Of a stretch of DNA of 64,000 bases, positions 24,713 to 33,424 are shown piece by piece. The translations under genes were made by a program, and so were the position numbers. The stretch is taken from positions 21,486-85,485 of the forward strand of contig CAVEXN010000007.1 of NCBI GenBank assembly GCA_963620035.1. Reading direction: 5' to 3'. The DNA is from F23-D06 sp963620035. GTDB taxonomy: Bacteria; Bacteroidota; Bacteroidia; Bacteroidales; WCHB1-69. Positions within the stretch are counted from its first letter, which is position 1, and each line of letters opens with the position of its first letter. The notes beneath the pieces are model-generated. The model worked only from the letters and a program-made list of their open reading frames with translations. It was not told the origin of the DNA and ran no database searches.

Positions 24713-25528
24713 ATGAGAAAAAGATTATTCATTATCCTTTTAATAACAATTCCGATGATTATGTGTGCCCAGAAGACGGGCATTTCATTGAGTGGAGGAG
24801 CCGCTTTAGGATATGCGCACATAGGATTTTTGCAAGCTATGGACGAAGCCGGCGTCAAACCCGACTGCATCTCGGGAACCTCTATGGGAGCCATTATGGG
24901 CATGATGTACTGCGCCGGTTATACGCCACAGGAAATCAAACAGATCGTCAAAAACGAACGTATGGACGAATTGGTGGTACTGGCGCGCCCCGGGCTGCAC
25001 CACCGCGGCGGTCTCGTAGGGACTGAAAAAATACAGCAGGTTCTGCTCAAATATGTGCCGCACAACAGTTTCGACTCTCTGAAAATCCCATTTTACTGTT
25101 GCACCGTCAACATGAACACCTTAGAGCTGATATACCGGGGCAAAGGCGACCAGTTGGTGCAATATGTCATGGCCTCTGCCGCCGTGCCGGCCGTATTTGC
25201 GCCGGTAACCATCGACGGCGACTATTACGTTGACGGAGGAGTATTGTGTAACCTGCCCGTGCAGCCGCTGCTTGAGGAAGCGTGCGACAAAAGAATTGCC
25301 GTAAACCTGCGCCTCGTAAAGCCGATGAACAACCTGAAAGCCAGAAACATCTGGAACCGTGCCTTTATGTTCAGCATCTATGCCACCTCATTCCGAACCT
25401 TAACGATGTTTACGGACACCGTTGAGATTGACCCTGGCACCTGCCGGATGTACGACTTCAACCGGTTGGACGACCTGTGCGAAATAGGCTACCGCACCGG
25501 CAGACAACATTTCAGCAAGAAGCCATGA
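24713..25528 (+). CDS. Patatin-like phospholipase with signal peptide
   Basis: The family hydrolyses acyl esters with a Ser-Asp dyad. The oxyanion hole SGGAALGYAHIG (about 26-37) is followed by the nucleophile elbow GTSMG (about 56-60) and the catalytic Asp in DYYVDGGVLCNLP (about 173-185). The first 19 residues (MRKRLFIILLITIPMIMCA) form a signal peptide, so the enzyme is periplasmic or surface-bound. At 271 residues it lacks the outer-membrane beta-barrel found on longer Bacteroidota patatins. It probably shares a transcript with the beta-helix gene and ends at a strong terminator. Confidence 0.92.
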   Translation: MRKRLFIILLITIPMIMCAQKTGISLSGGAALGYAHIGFLQAMDEAGVKPDCISGTSMGAIMGMMYCAGYTPQEIKQIVKNERMDELVVLARPGLHHRGGLVGTEKIQQVLLKYVPHNSFDSLKIPFYCCTVNMNTLELIYRGKGDQLVQYVMASAAVPAVFAPVTIDGDYYVDGGVLCNLPVQPLLEEACDKRIAVNLRLVKPMNNLKARNIWNRAFMFSIYATSFRTLTMFTDTVEIDPGTCRMYDFNRLDDLCEIGYRTGRQHFSKKP

Positions 25529-25557
25529 AACGGCAGAAATCGAGGGATGTAGGGAAA

Positions 25558-25597
25558 GGAAACGTCAGTTTTCCTGCTCCTGACGTTTCCTTTTTTT
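25558..25597 (+). terminator. Terminator after the patatin gene
   Basis: GGAAACGTCAG (25558-25568) pairs with CTGACGTTTCC (25580-25590) as an 11-bp perfect stem, followed by seven T. The left arm contains the stop codon of the convergent small membrane protein gene. Confidence 0.92.
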
Positions 25598-25744
25598 CTC
25601 CAAAAGAGCATATCCTATCCAATAGGCAATCGTGACCGCAAGAAAGATGCCTATCACAACAGGGAACCGCTCCTTAATCTCGATAAAAGTGAACGGGATG
25701 AGGCAAAGGGCAAGAATCATAAAATAACGGAGCGTTGCCTTCAT
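25565..25744 (-). CDS. Small membrane protein (59 aa)
   Basis: MKATLRYFMILALCLIPFTF begins the first hydrophobic segment, a short polar turn (EIKERFP) follows, then a second segment (VVIGIFLAVTIAYWIGYALL) and a charged tail (EKKRKRQEQEN). This is a two-helix inner-membrane protein with its C-terminus in the cytosol by the positive-inside rule. Its ATG is one base after the valS stop, so it is cotranscribed and coupled with valS. Small proteins of this shape often follow valS in Bacteroidales; no function is assigned. Confidence 0.75.
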   Translation of the reverse strand: MKATLRYFMILALCLIPFTFIEIKERFPVVIGIFLAVTIAYWIGYALLEKKRKRQEQEN

Positions 25745-25745
25745 G

Positions 25746-28379
25746 CTATGACAGTTTAGCGATCTGGTCTTTGAGGATCCTGATACGTTGTTCGGCATCC
25801 GCCTGCTTTTTGCGTTCATTTTCCACAACGTTGGCCGGTGCGCTTTGCACAAAACGTTCGTTGGAGAGCTTCTTCATTACGCCTTGCAAGAATCCTTCCG
25901 CATAACGGAGGTCGGCCTGTAGTTTCTTCAGTTCCTCTGCTGCGCTGACGAGTCCCTCGACAGGAACAGAGTATTTTATATTCTGCACGATGAACGAAAC
26001 ACAGCTTATCTCCATATCTTCGGGTATATATTCGATTTTATCGACATTGGCGAGTTTGCAGATTACGGCATCTGTGCTGTCCCCGTCGCCGGACTTGCTG
26101 CCGTGTACGCGCAGAGAGAGGGTGTTCTTCACGGCTATGTTCTTCTCTGAACGGATATGGCGTATTGATTCGACAACGCTGCGGACATGGGCAAAGCGGT
26201 CAAGCAGTGGGCGGTCGAGCGGCGTGGGCACGGGCATGACTTCCGTCATGACAGAAGTGCCTTCCTCGCGTTGGCGCATCGAATGCCAAAGTTCTTCGGT
26301 GATGAAAGGCATAAACGGGTGTAGTATCGTCATCAGCGTCTCGAAAAGGTCAACAAGGTCGTCGAATGTCTTGCGGTCAACAGGTTGCTGGTAGCCCGGC
26401 TTTACAATCTCGAGGAGGCACGAACAGAAATCATCCCAAATCAGTTTATAGACCGAAATCAGGGCTTCTGACAATTTATAGATCTTGAAATCCTCCTCCA
26501 TGTCGGCGATCACCTCATTGATGCGTTCTTTCATCCACTTGACAGCCACTGCCGAATGTGCCGGTTGCGAGAGCGTTTCGTCGATGTTCCATCCCATCAC
26601 CAGACGGAACGCATTCCATATCTTGTTGCTGAAATTGCGTCCCTGCTCGCACAGTGACTCGTCGAAAAGCAAGTCGTTGCCGGCGGGTGAACTGTGCAGC
26701 ATGCCGAAACGTACGCCGTCGGCGCCATATTTCTCTATCAGCAGAATAGGGTCGGGAGAGTTGCCGAGCGACTTTGACATCTTGCGGCGGAGTTTGTCCC
26801 TTACGGTGCCGGTGAAATAAACATCCTTGAACGGGATCATGCCGCGCCATTCCAGGCCGGCCATAATCATGCGGGCCACCCAGAAGAAGATGATGTCAGG
26901 AGCGGTGATCAGCGTTGCCGTAGGATAATAGTAATTGATTTCCGGATTGTCGGGATGACGGATGCCGTCGAACACGGAAAGCGGCCATAGCCACGAAGAG
27001 AACCAGGTGTCCATCACATCCTCATCCTGCTTGAGGTCTTCTTTGGAAAGATTCAGTTCCGGGAATCTCTGCTGCGCCAGAGAGAGAGCCTTCCCGAGGT
27101 TGTGTGCCACCACCATTTCATGGTTAGGCAGATAGTAGGCCGGGATGCGGTGTCCCCACCAGAGCTGGCGGCTGATGCACCAATCCTTGATGTTCTCCAT
27201 CCAATGTGCGTACGTATTCTTGAACTTGTCGGGAAAGAAGCGTATCTCATTTTTCATCACGGCATCAAGGGCCGGCTTTGCCAATTCGTCCATCTTGCAG
27301 AACCATTGCATCGACAGTTTGGGTTCCACCACTTCGTTTGTTCTTTCAGAGAAGCCGACCTTGTTGACATAATCCTCGATTTTCACAAGGCTTCCTGCCT
27401 CTTTGAGGAGCGGTATGATTGCTTTCCGGGCCTCGAAACGGTCCAGGCCGACCAAATAGCCAGCCTGTTCGTTGAGCGTGCCGTTGTCATTGAAGATGTT
27501 AATCGTCTCCAGATGATGTTTGATGCCGAGGTTATAGTCGTTGATGTCGTGGGCGGGGGTTATCTTCAGTGCGCCGGTGCCGAATTCTCTATCCACATAT
27601 TCATCGTAGATGAGCGGCACGGAGCGGTTCACGACTGGCACAATGGCGCGTTTGCCCTTGTATTTGGCATACCGTTCGTCTTCGGGGTGCATGCAGATGG
27701 CCGTGTCGCCCAAAATAGTTTCGGGACGGGTGGTGGCAATTGTGACATATTCGCCGGGTTCTCCTTCAATCTGGTAGCGGACATAATAGAGTTTCGACTG
27801 CAGTTCCTTGAATACCACCTCCTCGTCAGAAACGGCGGTCAGGGCTTTAGGGTCCCAGTTGACCATACGCACGCCGCGGTAGATTTTGCCTTTGTTGAAA
27901 AGGTCAACAAAAATGTCGATCACCGCTTCGGAGAGGTCTGCATCCATCGTGAATTTCGTCCTGTCCCAGTCGCACGAGGCGCCGAGTTTCTGGAGTTGCC
28001 GCAGGATGATGCCGCCATGTTTTTCTTTCCATTCCCAGGCATACTCAAGAAACTGTTCACGGGTAAGGTCTTTCTTCTCAATGCCTTTTTCCTTGAGATA
28101 ATGTACCACCTTGGCTTCAGTGGCAATGGAAGCGTGGTCGGTTCCGGGCACCCACACGGCATTGAAGCCTTGCATGCGGGCACGTCTGACCAGGATGTCC
28201 TGAATCGTGTTGTTGAGCATATGTCCCATGTGCAGCACGCCGGTAACATTAGGCGGCGGAATCACAATGGAGTATGCCGGACGGCCGTCCGGTTCAGAAT
28301 GAAACAATCTGTTGTCCATCCAATACCGGTACCATTTGTCCTCTACGGCTTGCGGATCATATTTTGCAGCTAATTCCAT
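25746..28379 (-). CDS. valS: Valyl-tRNA synthetase
   Basis: Class I aminoacyl-tRNA synthetase charging tRNA-Val, with an editing domain that removes threonine. Motifs: the HIGH-type PNVTGVLHMGHM (about 41-52), the TTRPETI editing-domain signature, and KMSKS as RRKMSKSLGNSPDP (about 524-537). The C-terminal about 65 residues form the tRNA-binding coiled coil (EELKKLQADLRYAEG). The start at 28379 (MELAAKYDP) is preferred because it matches the family and leaves 14 bases after purC; an ATG at 28415 would overlap purC by 22 bases and add a non-conserved extension. The length of 877 fits. Confidence 0.97.
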   Translation of the reverse strand: MELAAKYDPQAVEDKWYRYWMDNRLFHSEPDGRPAYSIVIPPPNVTGVLHMGHMLNNTIQDILVRRARMQGFNAVWVPGTDHASIATEAKVVHYLKEKGIEKKDLTREQFLEYAWEWKEKHGGIILRQLQKLGASCDWDRTKFTMDADLSEAVIDIFVDLFNKGKIYRGVRMVNWDPKALTAVSDEEVVFKELQSKLYYVRYQIEGEPGEYVTIATTRPETILGDTAICMHPEDERYAKYKGKRAIVPVVNRSVPLIYDEYVDREFGTGALKITPAHDINDYNLGIKHHLETINIFNDNGTLNEQAGYLVGLDRFEARKAIIPLLKEAGSLVKIEDYVNKVGFSERTNEVVEPKLSMQWFCKMDELAKPALDAVMKNEIRFFPDKFKNTYAHWMENIKDWCISRQLWWGHRIPAYYLPNHEMVVAHNLGKALSLAQQRFPELNLSKEDLKQDEDVMDTWFSSWLWPLSVFDGIRHPDNPEINYYYPTATLITAPDIIFFWVARMIMAGLEWRGMIPFKDVYFTGTVRDKLRRKMSKSLGNSPDPILLIEKYGADGVRFGMLHSSPAGNDLLFDESLCEQGRNFSNKIWNAFRLVMGWNIDETLSQPAHSAVAVKWMKERINEVIADMEEDFKIYKLSEALISVYKLIWDDFCSCLLEIVKPGYQQPVDRKTFDDLVDLFETLMTILHPFMPFITEELWHSMRQREEGTSVMTEVMPVPTPLDRPLLDRFAHVRSVVESIRHIRSEKNIAVKNTLSLRVHGSKSGDGDSTDAVICKLANVDKIEYIPEDMEISCVSFIVQNIKYSVPVEGLVSAAEELKKLQADLRYAEGFLQGVMKKLSNERFVQSAPANVVENERKKQADAEQRIRILKDQIAKLS

Positions 28380-28393
28380 GTGTGATTGTGTCG

Positions 28394-29344
28394 TTATTGT
28401 CTGTTGTTCAACCAATTCGTTACATTCTTGTAGATACGTTCGTCTATATTGCCGTCTTCTGCGGGCACAAACTTTTCGCCGAGAATATGTTCATAAAGTT
28501 CTATATATCGGTCTGTTATACTCTTGACTATGGCGTCGGTCATTTCAGGCATCTGCTGTCCTTCCAGTCCTTGGAAGCCGTTAGCCATCAGCCATTCGCG
28601 CACAAACTCTTTCGACAGCTGTTTTTGGGGTTGGCCTTGGGCGAGGTTCTCCTCGTAAGTATCTGCATAGAAATAGCGGGAGGAGTCGGGTGTGTGGATT
28701 TCATCGATGAGGTAGATCTTGCCGTCGTTCTTGCCAAATTCGTACTTCGTGTCCACAAGGATCAATCCTTGCCGGGCGGCGATTTCGGTGCCGCGTTCAA
28801 AAAGTTTGAGCGTATAGTCTTCAATGACGGCATAATCTTCGGGAGACACCAGTCCTTTGGCGAGGATTTCATCTTTAGAAATATCCTGGTCGTGTTCGCC
28901 CTGTTCTGCCTTGGTAGTAGGAGTGATGATAGGTTCAGGGAATTTCTGGTTCTCGTGCATGCCGTCGGGCAGGATGTTGCCGCAAAGGTTGCGGCCGCCG
29001 TTTTTGTAGAATCGCCAAGCGCTGCCGCAGAGGTAGCCGCGCACAATCATCTCCACCGGAAAGCCTTGGCACAGCAGCCCTGCCGTCACCATAGGGTCGG
29101 GCGTTGACAGTTTCCAGTTGGGGCAGATGTCCGTAGTGGCATCCAGAAACTTTGCGGCAATCTGGTTCAGGATCTGTCCCTTGCAGGGGATGCCTTTGGG
29201 CAGAATCACATCGAAAGCTGAAATACGGTCGGTGGCGACCATGACAAGGATTTCATCGTTGATATTATAGACGTCGCGCACCTTGCCGTGATAGACACCT
29301 TTTTGTTTGGGAAAATCGAAATCAGAGTGTGTTATTGCAGCCAT
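28394..29344 (-). CDS. purC: Phosphoribosylaminoimidazole-succinocarboxamide synthase
   Basis: PurC joins aspartate to CAIR using ATP to make SAICAR, the step before PurB in purine synthesis. The 316-residue form has KQKGVYHGKVRDVYNI (12-27), ATDRISAFDVILP (37-49), the IVRGYLCGSAW motif (about 100-110), LILVDTKYEFGK (about 191-202) and IDEIHTPDSSRYF (about 210-222). The length matches the long SAICAR synthetases of Bacteroidota. valS follows 14 bases downstream. A TATTTTTG promoter core lies 35 bases upstream, back to back with the promoter of the acyltransferase. Confidence 0.97.
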   Translation of the reverse strand: MAAITHSDFDFPKQKGVYHGKVRDVYNINDEILVMVATDRISAFDVILPKGIPCKGQILNQIAAKFLDATTDICPNWKLSTPDPMVTAGLLCQGFPVEMIVRGYLCGSAWRFYKNGGRNLCGNILPDGMHENQKFPEPIITPTTKAEQGEHDQDISKDEILAKGLVSPEDYAVIEDYTLKLFERGTEIAARQGLILVDTKYEFGKNDGKIYLIDEIHTPDSSRYFYADTYEENLAQGQPQKQLSKEFVREWLMANGFQGLEGQQMPEMTDAIVKSITDRYIELYEHILGEKFVPAEDGNIDERIYKNVTNWLNNRQ

Positions 29345-29379
29345 ATAGCAAAAAAATTAACTTGTTTTTTTAGTGGCGG

Positions 29380-29387
29380 CAAAAATA
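29380..29387 (-). promoter_or_regulatory. Promoter -7 box for purC
   Basis: TATTTTTG on the minus strand fits TAnnTTTG, 35 bases before the purC ATG. Confidence 0.5.
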
Positions 29388-29415
29388 GCGAAAAAATCAG
29401 TATTGAAAATTATAG

Positions 29416-29423
29416 TATTTTTG
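29416..29423 (+). promoter_or_regulatory. Promoter -7 box for the acyltransferase unit
   Basis: TATTTTTG fits TAnnTTTG and ends 23 bases before the ATG at 29447. With the purC core at 29380 it makes a compact divergent promoter. Confidence 0.55.
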
Positions 29424-29446
29424 CGCCCATATTTTTTATCATCAGT

Positions 29447-30592
29447 ATGGATAATTTTGATGACATTCGACCATACAGCGAAGCGGAGGCCCGTCACGCT
29501 TATTACAAACTGATGGACGACAAGCGTTTTCAGGACGCCATCGCCAAGTGTTTGCCTGACTACACCATCGACGACTTTCGCAGAGATTTTGAGCATTGGC
29601 ACACGATAGACGAGGTGCAGGCCGGCTTCGACAAGCGGTTTATGGATGTTTTCACCAAACAGTTCGCCACAGGACTCACCTTTTCGGGCATCGAGAACAT
29701 CGACCCGGACCAGGCATACCTGTTCATCAGCAACCATCGTGACATCACGTTCGACCCGGCCATGCTCCAGTACTATTTTTTTCTTGAGCACCGGCGCACT
29801 TCCAAAATCGCCATCGGCGACAACCTCATAGCCACGCCTGTCTTGAGTGAGTTCGCGCGCCTCAACAAGATGTTCCTGGTGTTGCGCAGTGGGTCGCTCC
29901 GCGAGAAACTGCAAAACTTCCAGCGGCTTTCTGCCTATATCCAATACAGCCTGTTTGAGGAGAAAGAATCGGTATGGATAGCGCAGCGCGACGGCCGTAC
30001 CAAAGACGGCAACGACTATACCAAGCAAGGGCTCGTAAAGATGGTTTCGATGGGGCACGACAGCAACTTGATAGAGACTCTAAAGCGGATGAACATCACA
30101 CCGATGTCCATCTCCTACGAATATGAGCCATGCGCACAGTTCAAGGCCCGCGAACTGGCACTCAGCGAAAACGGTGTCCATTACCGGAAACGCCCGGGCG
30201 AGGATTTTGACAGCATCAAAGAAGGCATCTTCGGACAAAAAGGACACATAACCCTGACTATCGGGAAGCCGCTCAAGGAAGAATTGGACACCATACCGAA
30301 AGAAATCAACAACAACGACAAACTTTTCCACGTCTGCCACTTGATTGACAGGCAGATATACGCAGCATACAAATTATACCCCAATAACTATATCGCCCAC
30401 GACATCAGAGACAATGACGAGCGTTACCGCGACTGCTATACTGCGGAACAGAAAGAACAGTTTGAACAATACCTCGAGCGCAAGTCCGTTGTGCAGGATG
30501 TGGCACGGGAGAAGATGAGAACATATCTGTTGCGCATCTACGCCACTCCTGTGGACAATCATTACAAACAACCCGCAGACAGAAGATTGTAA
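29447..30592 (+). CDS. Glycerol acyltransferase-family protein (PlsC-like)
   Basis: The 381-residue protein has a PlsC-like core: LFISNHRDITFDPAML (about 98-113), where NHRD-TFD resembles the NHX4D acyltransferase motif, then IAGDN-like IAIGDNLIATP, the LRSGSLREKL segment, and WIAQRDGRTKDGNDYT, which resembles the FPEGTRS substrate loop. It probably acylates a glycerophosphate or other lipid at the inner membrane, though the substrate is not known. The start is the ATG after the promoter; the in-frame extension back to 29288 crosses both promoters and is rejected. The GT9 gene follows after 27 bases. Confidence 0.85.
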   Translation: MDNFDDIRPYSEAEARHAYYKLMDDKRFQDAIAKCLPDYTIDDFRRDFEHWHTIDEVQAGFDKRFMDVFTKQFATGLTFSGIENIDPDQAYLFISNHRDITFDPAMLQYYFFLEHRRTSKIAIGDNLIATPVLSEFARLNKMFLVLRSGSLREKLQNFQRLSAYIQYSLFEEKESVWIAQRDGRTKDGNDYTKQGLVKMVSMGHDSNLIETLKRMNITPMSISYEYEPCAQFKARELALSENGVHYRKRPGEDFDSIKEGIFGQKGHITLTIGKPLKEELDTIPKEINNNDKLFHVCHLIDRQIYAAYKLYPNNYIAHDIRDNDERYRDCYTAEQKEQFEQYLERKSVVQDVAREKMRTYLLRIYATPVDNHYKQPADRRL

Positions 30593-30619
30593 AAAACACA
30601 TTATAAATATTGACACGAA

Positions 30620-31630
30620 ATGGATGAGATACAACCTCCGTCGACATTGAAGATACTGGTCATTCGATTGAGTTCTATTGGCGACATTGTGCTGACAACG
30701 CCGGTTGTCAGAGCACTCAAAACGCAGATCCCGGGAGCAGAACTGCATTTCCTAACCAAAACAGAAAATGAGACGGTCATAAAAGCGAATCCTTACATTG
30801 ACAAGATTCACCTTTATGGCAAAAGCCGTAAGAAAGACCTGTTTGAAGAACTGAAGGCAGAGCATTTTGACTATGTAATAGATTTGCATGGCAAGCACCG
30901 CACGCGTCAGGTGGCGCGGAGGCTGAACCGCCCCACACTCACCTACAACAAGCTGACGCTCGGGCGGGCATTCTGCGTGGCATTCAAAATCAACCTGCTG
31001 CCCAACAAGCACATCGTTGACCGTTTTTTCCAAGCCGTTGCCGACCTTAACGTGCATAATGACCACAAGGGGTTGGACTTCTTCATCCCCGAGGGGTGTG
31101 GTTTCGACGGCGACGACCTTCCGATGGTCTTCGAGGACGGCTTTGTGGCCATTGTGCTGGCCGGCCAACATGTCACCAAACGCATTCCCGCCTCCAAAGT
31201 CATCGAAATCGGCAGTATCCTGCACAAGCCTGTCATGTTGTTAGGCGGGCAGGATGTTGCGGAAGAAGGCGAAGAAATCGCACTGCAATTGGGCGACCGT
31301 GCCTATAACGGATGCGGGAAATACACGCTCTACCAGTCGTGTTCCATCCTGAAACAGGCAGACTGTGTCATCACCGGCGACACCGGGCTGATGCATGTGG
31401 CCGCCGCTTTCCGCAAACCCGTTGCGGTGTTGTGGGGAAACACCATCCCCGAGTTCGGCATGTATCCCTATATGCCCGGGCAGCGGTATATGTACCGCAA
31501 TTTTGAGGTATGCCCGCTCCGTTGCCGCCCCTGTTCCAAACTCGGACGCGCCAAATGCCCGCGCAAACATTTCAAGTGCATGAATATGATCCCTGCCATC
31601 GAAGTGTCCGACTGGGTCAATAAATTCTGA
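30620..31630 (+). CDS. Glycosyltransferase family 9 (ADP-heptose:LPS heptosyltransferase-like)
   Basis: GT9 enzymes add heptose or related sugars to the LPS core on the cytosolic face of the inner membrane. The N-terminus ILVIRLSSIGDIVLTTPVVRAL (about 11-32) is diagnostic. FDYVIDLHGKHRT (about 84-96) and the donor-binding CVITGDTGLMHVAAAF (about 249-264) and AVLWGNTIPEFG (268-279) follow. The C-terminal CPLRCRPCSKLG with CPRKHFKC is a Cys-rich tail that could bind metal. The length of 336 is normal. lpxH follows two bases later, so the two are coupled; both serve lipopolysaccharide. The donor and acceptor are not deducible here. Confidence 0.9.
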   Translation: MDEIQPPSTLKILVIRLSSIGDIVLTTPVVRALKTQIPGAELHFLTKTENETVIKANPYIDKIHLYGKSRKKDLFEELKAEHFDYVIDLHGKHRTRQVARRLNRPTLTYNKLTLGRAFCVAFKINLLPNKHIVDRFFQAVADLNVHNDHKGLDFFIPEGCGFDGDDLPMVFEDGFVAIVLAGQHVTKRIPASKVIEIGSILHKPVMLLGGQDVAEEGEEIALQLGDRAYNGCGKYTLYQSCSILKQADCVITGDTGLMHVAAAFRKPVAVLWGNTIPEFGMYPYMPGQRYMYRNFEVCPLRCRPCSKLGRAKCPRKHFKCMNMIPAIEVSDWVNKF

Positions 31631-31632
31631 AG

Positions 31633-32421
31633 ATGAGACAAGACTTTTTCCAGAATCCCGTCTCTCTGCAAGGCAATGCCTGCTTCCTCTCCGACACCCA
31701 TTTCAGGGCACCGCAAGACCAGGAGAGCTGGCAGAGAGAAAGCTTTCTCGTCCGTTTTTTGGAAAAAGAAAACATTGACCATCTGTTTCTTTTAGGCGAC
31801 ATCTTCGATTTTTGGTTCGAATATGCCGATGTCGTCCCGAAAGGCTATTTCCGCCTGTTGAACCTGCTGCACGAAATGCATGGGCGCGGCGTCAACATAT
31901 ATTTCTTCACCGGGAATCATGATATGTGGGTTGAGGACTATTTCACGAAATGTTTCGGCTGCCAAGTGTTCCGCGAGCCGCGTCTGTTTGTGCTGAACGG
32001 GAAACGTTGTCTGATAGGGCACGGAGACGGGCTGGGCGGGAAACAACCGCGCTATCTTTTCATCAAGAAAGTGCTCGGCTTCGGTCCAGACCGCTTTTTT
32101 TACAGCCTGCTGCACCCCCGCATCGCCTTTGCAGTTGCACGTCACTGCTCTGCCCGCAGCCGCGCCTCACATCCCGCCGATGTTGCCGTCTTCCGCAACG
32201 AGGCAGAACATCAAGTAATGTTTGCCCGCGAAGCACTCCAAAACCACGACGTGGATTTCTTCATTCTGGCGCACCGGCACATCCCCGTCGTCTATCCGCT
32301 CAGCAGCCGGTCAAAACTCTTCAATGCCGGCGACTGGATTGACAATTTCAGCTACATTCTGTTCAAGGCAGGAGAAGACCAGCCGGAACTTCATTTCTAC
32401 GACACAGCGAACCATTCATAG
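31633..32421 (+). CDS. lpxH: UDP-2,3-diacylglucosamine diphosphatase family
   Basis: LpxH cleaves UDP-2,3-diacylglucosamine to lipid X and UMP in lipid A synthesis at the inner membrane. The calcineurin-like metal sites are visible: SDTHF (Asp21, His23), LGDIFDFWF (Asp56), TGNHDMW (Asn95, His96), LIGHGDG (His130) and ILAHRHIP near residue 216. The 262-residue length and DIFDFWFEY match the LpxH-like branch of Bacteroidota. It lies two bases after the GT9 gene. The alternative LpxI or LpxG folds do not fit these motifs. Confidence 0.9.
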   Translation: MRQDFFQNPVSLQGNACFLSDTHFRAPQDQESWQRESFLVRFLEKENIDHLFLLGDIFDFWFEYADVVPKGYFRLLNLLHEMHGRGVNIYFFTGNHDMWVEDYFTKCFGCQVFREPRLFVLNGKRCLIGHGDGLGGKQPRYLFIKKVLGFGPDRFFYSLLHPRIAFAVARHCSARSRASHPADVAVFRNEAEHQVMFAREALQNHDVDFFILAHRHIPVVYPLSSRSKLFNAGDWIDNFSYILFKAGEDQPELHFYDTANHS

Positions 32422-32448
32422 CAAAACAAACACAATAACCCATCCGAA

Positions 32449-33366
32449 ATGACCAACACAGAAACTATCAGCAATATACCGCCCGGGCACCGCGCCGGCT
32501 TCGTAAATCTCATCGGGAACCCCAACGTCGGCAAAAGCACCCTCATGAACCGGCTTGTGGGCGAGAAAGTGTCCATTATGACCTCCAAGGCACAAACCAC
32601 ACGGCACCGGATCAAAGGCATCGTCAACGGCGACGACTATCAGATTGTCTATTCCGACCTTCCCGGTGTGCTTGACCCTGCCTATATGATGCAAAAGATG
32701 ATGATGCGTTTTGTGGTTGACTCTCTGCAAGATGCGGACATCATCCTCTATCTGGTAGAGTGCGGGGAAACTAAATACAATGCCGAACTGGTGGAGAAGA
32801 TAAAAGCCCTCCGACAACCTGTCATTCTGGTCATCAACAAGATTGACCGTTTTTCAGAAGAACAAACCGAAGCCTCAAGACAGCATTGGCGCGGAATCTT
32901 CCCCGATGCAGACATCATCGCCGTCTCCGCACTCAAGAACCTCAACGTTGAAATACTCTGCCGACACATTGTGGAACTGCTGCCGGAGTGTCCGCCCTAT
33001 TTCCCGAAAGACGCATTGACCGACCGGCCCGTACGCTTCTTTGTGTCAGAACTGATACGCGAACAGATTCTGCTGCAGTACAAAAAAGAGATTCCCTACA
33101 GCGTGGAAGTTGTCATAGACAGTTACAAAGAAGACGAAAACCTCATCCGTATCAGTGCGATTCTGTATGTGGAGCGTGACACGCAGAAGGCCATCATCAT
33201 CGGCAGAAAAGGCACCGCCATCAAGAAACTCGGCACCGACGCCCGCGCCTCCATCGAGGATTTCCTGCAAAAGCACATTTTCCTCGACCTTTCCGTGAAA
33301 GTGCTGAAAGACTGGCGCAACAGCGAACTGCACATGAAACGTTTCGGGTACGATTACAAAGACTGA
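32449..33366 (+). CDS. era: GTPase Era
   Basis: Era binds 16S rRNA near the anti-Shine-Dalgarno and helps 30S assembly. The P-loop is GNPNVGKST (23-31), switch I is about TTRHRIKGI (50-58), G3 is SDLPGV (69-74) and G4 NKID lies at about 130-133. The C-terminal KH domain includes VIIDSYKEDE and IIGRKGTAIKKLG (about 244-256, the GXXG loop). G3 reads DLPG instead of the usual DTPG, a small change seen in this lineage. The length of 305 is normal. It follows lpxH by 27 bases and is likely on the same transcript. Confidence 0.97.
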   Translation: MTNTETISNIPPGHRAGFVNLIGNPNVGKSTLMNRLVGEKVSIMTSKAQTTRHRIKGIVNGDDYQIVYSDLPGVLDPAYMMQKMMMRFVVDSLQDADIILYLVECGETKYNAELVEKIKALRQPVILVINKIDRFSEEQTEASRQHWRGIFPDADIIAVSALKNLNVEILCRHIVELLPECPPYFPKDALTDRPVRFFVSELIREQILLQYKKEIPYSVEVVIDSYKEDENLIRISAILYVERDTQKAIIIGRKGTAIKKLGTDARASIEDFLQKHIFLDLSVKVLKDWRNSELHMKRFGYDYKD

Positions 33367-33424
33367 CATGCTTTTCCGTTGCAGAAACACATCATTCATC
33401 ATCGTTAACTGAAAATATATTATT

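Noticed and set aside
27102..28373. Long plus-strand open frame opposite valS
   Set aside because: It is the antisense shadow of a clear synthetase gene, as is usual in GC-balanced coding DNA.
28380..28415. Twelve-codon N-terminal extension of ValS
   Set aside because: It overlaps purC and does not match the family N-terminus MELAAKY.
29288..29446. N-terminal extension of the acyltransferase
   Set aside because: It overlaps purC and both divergent promoters and is not conserved in character.
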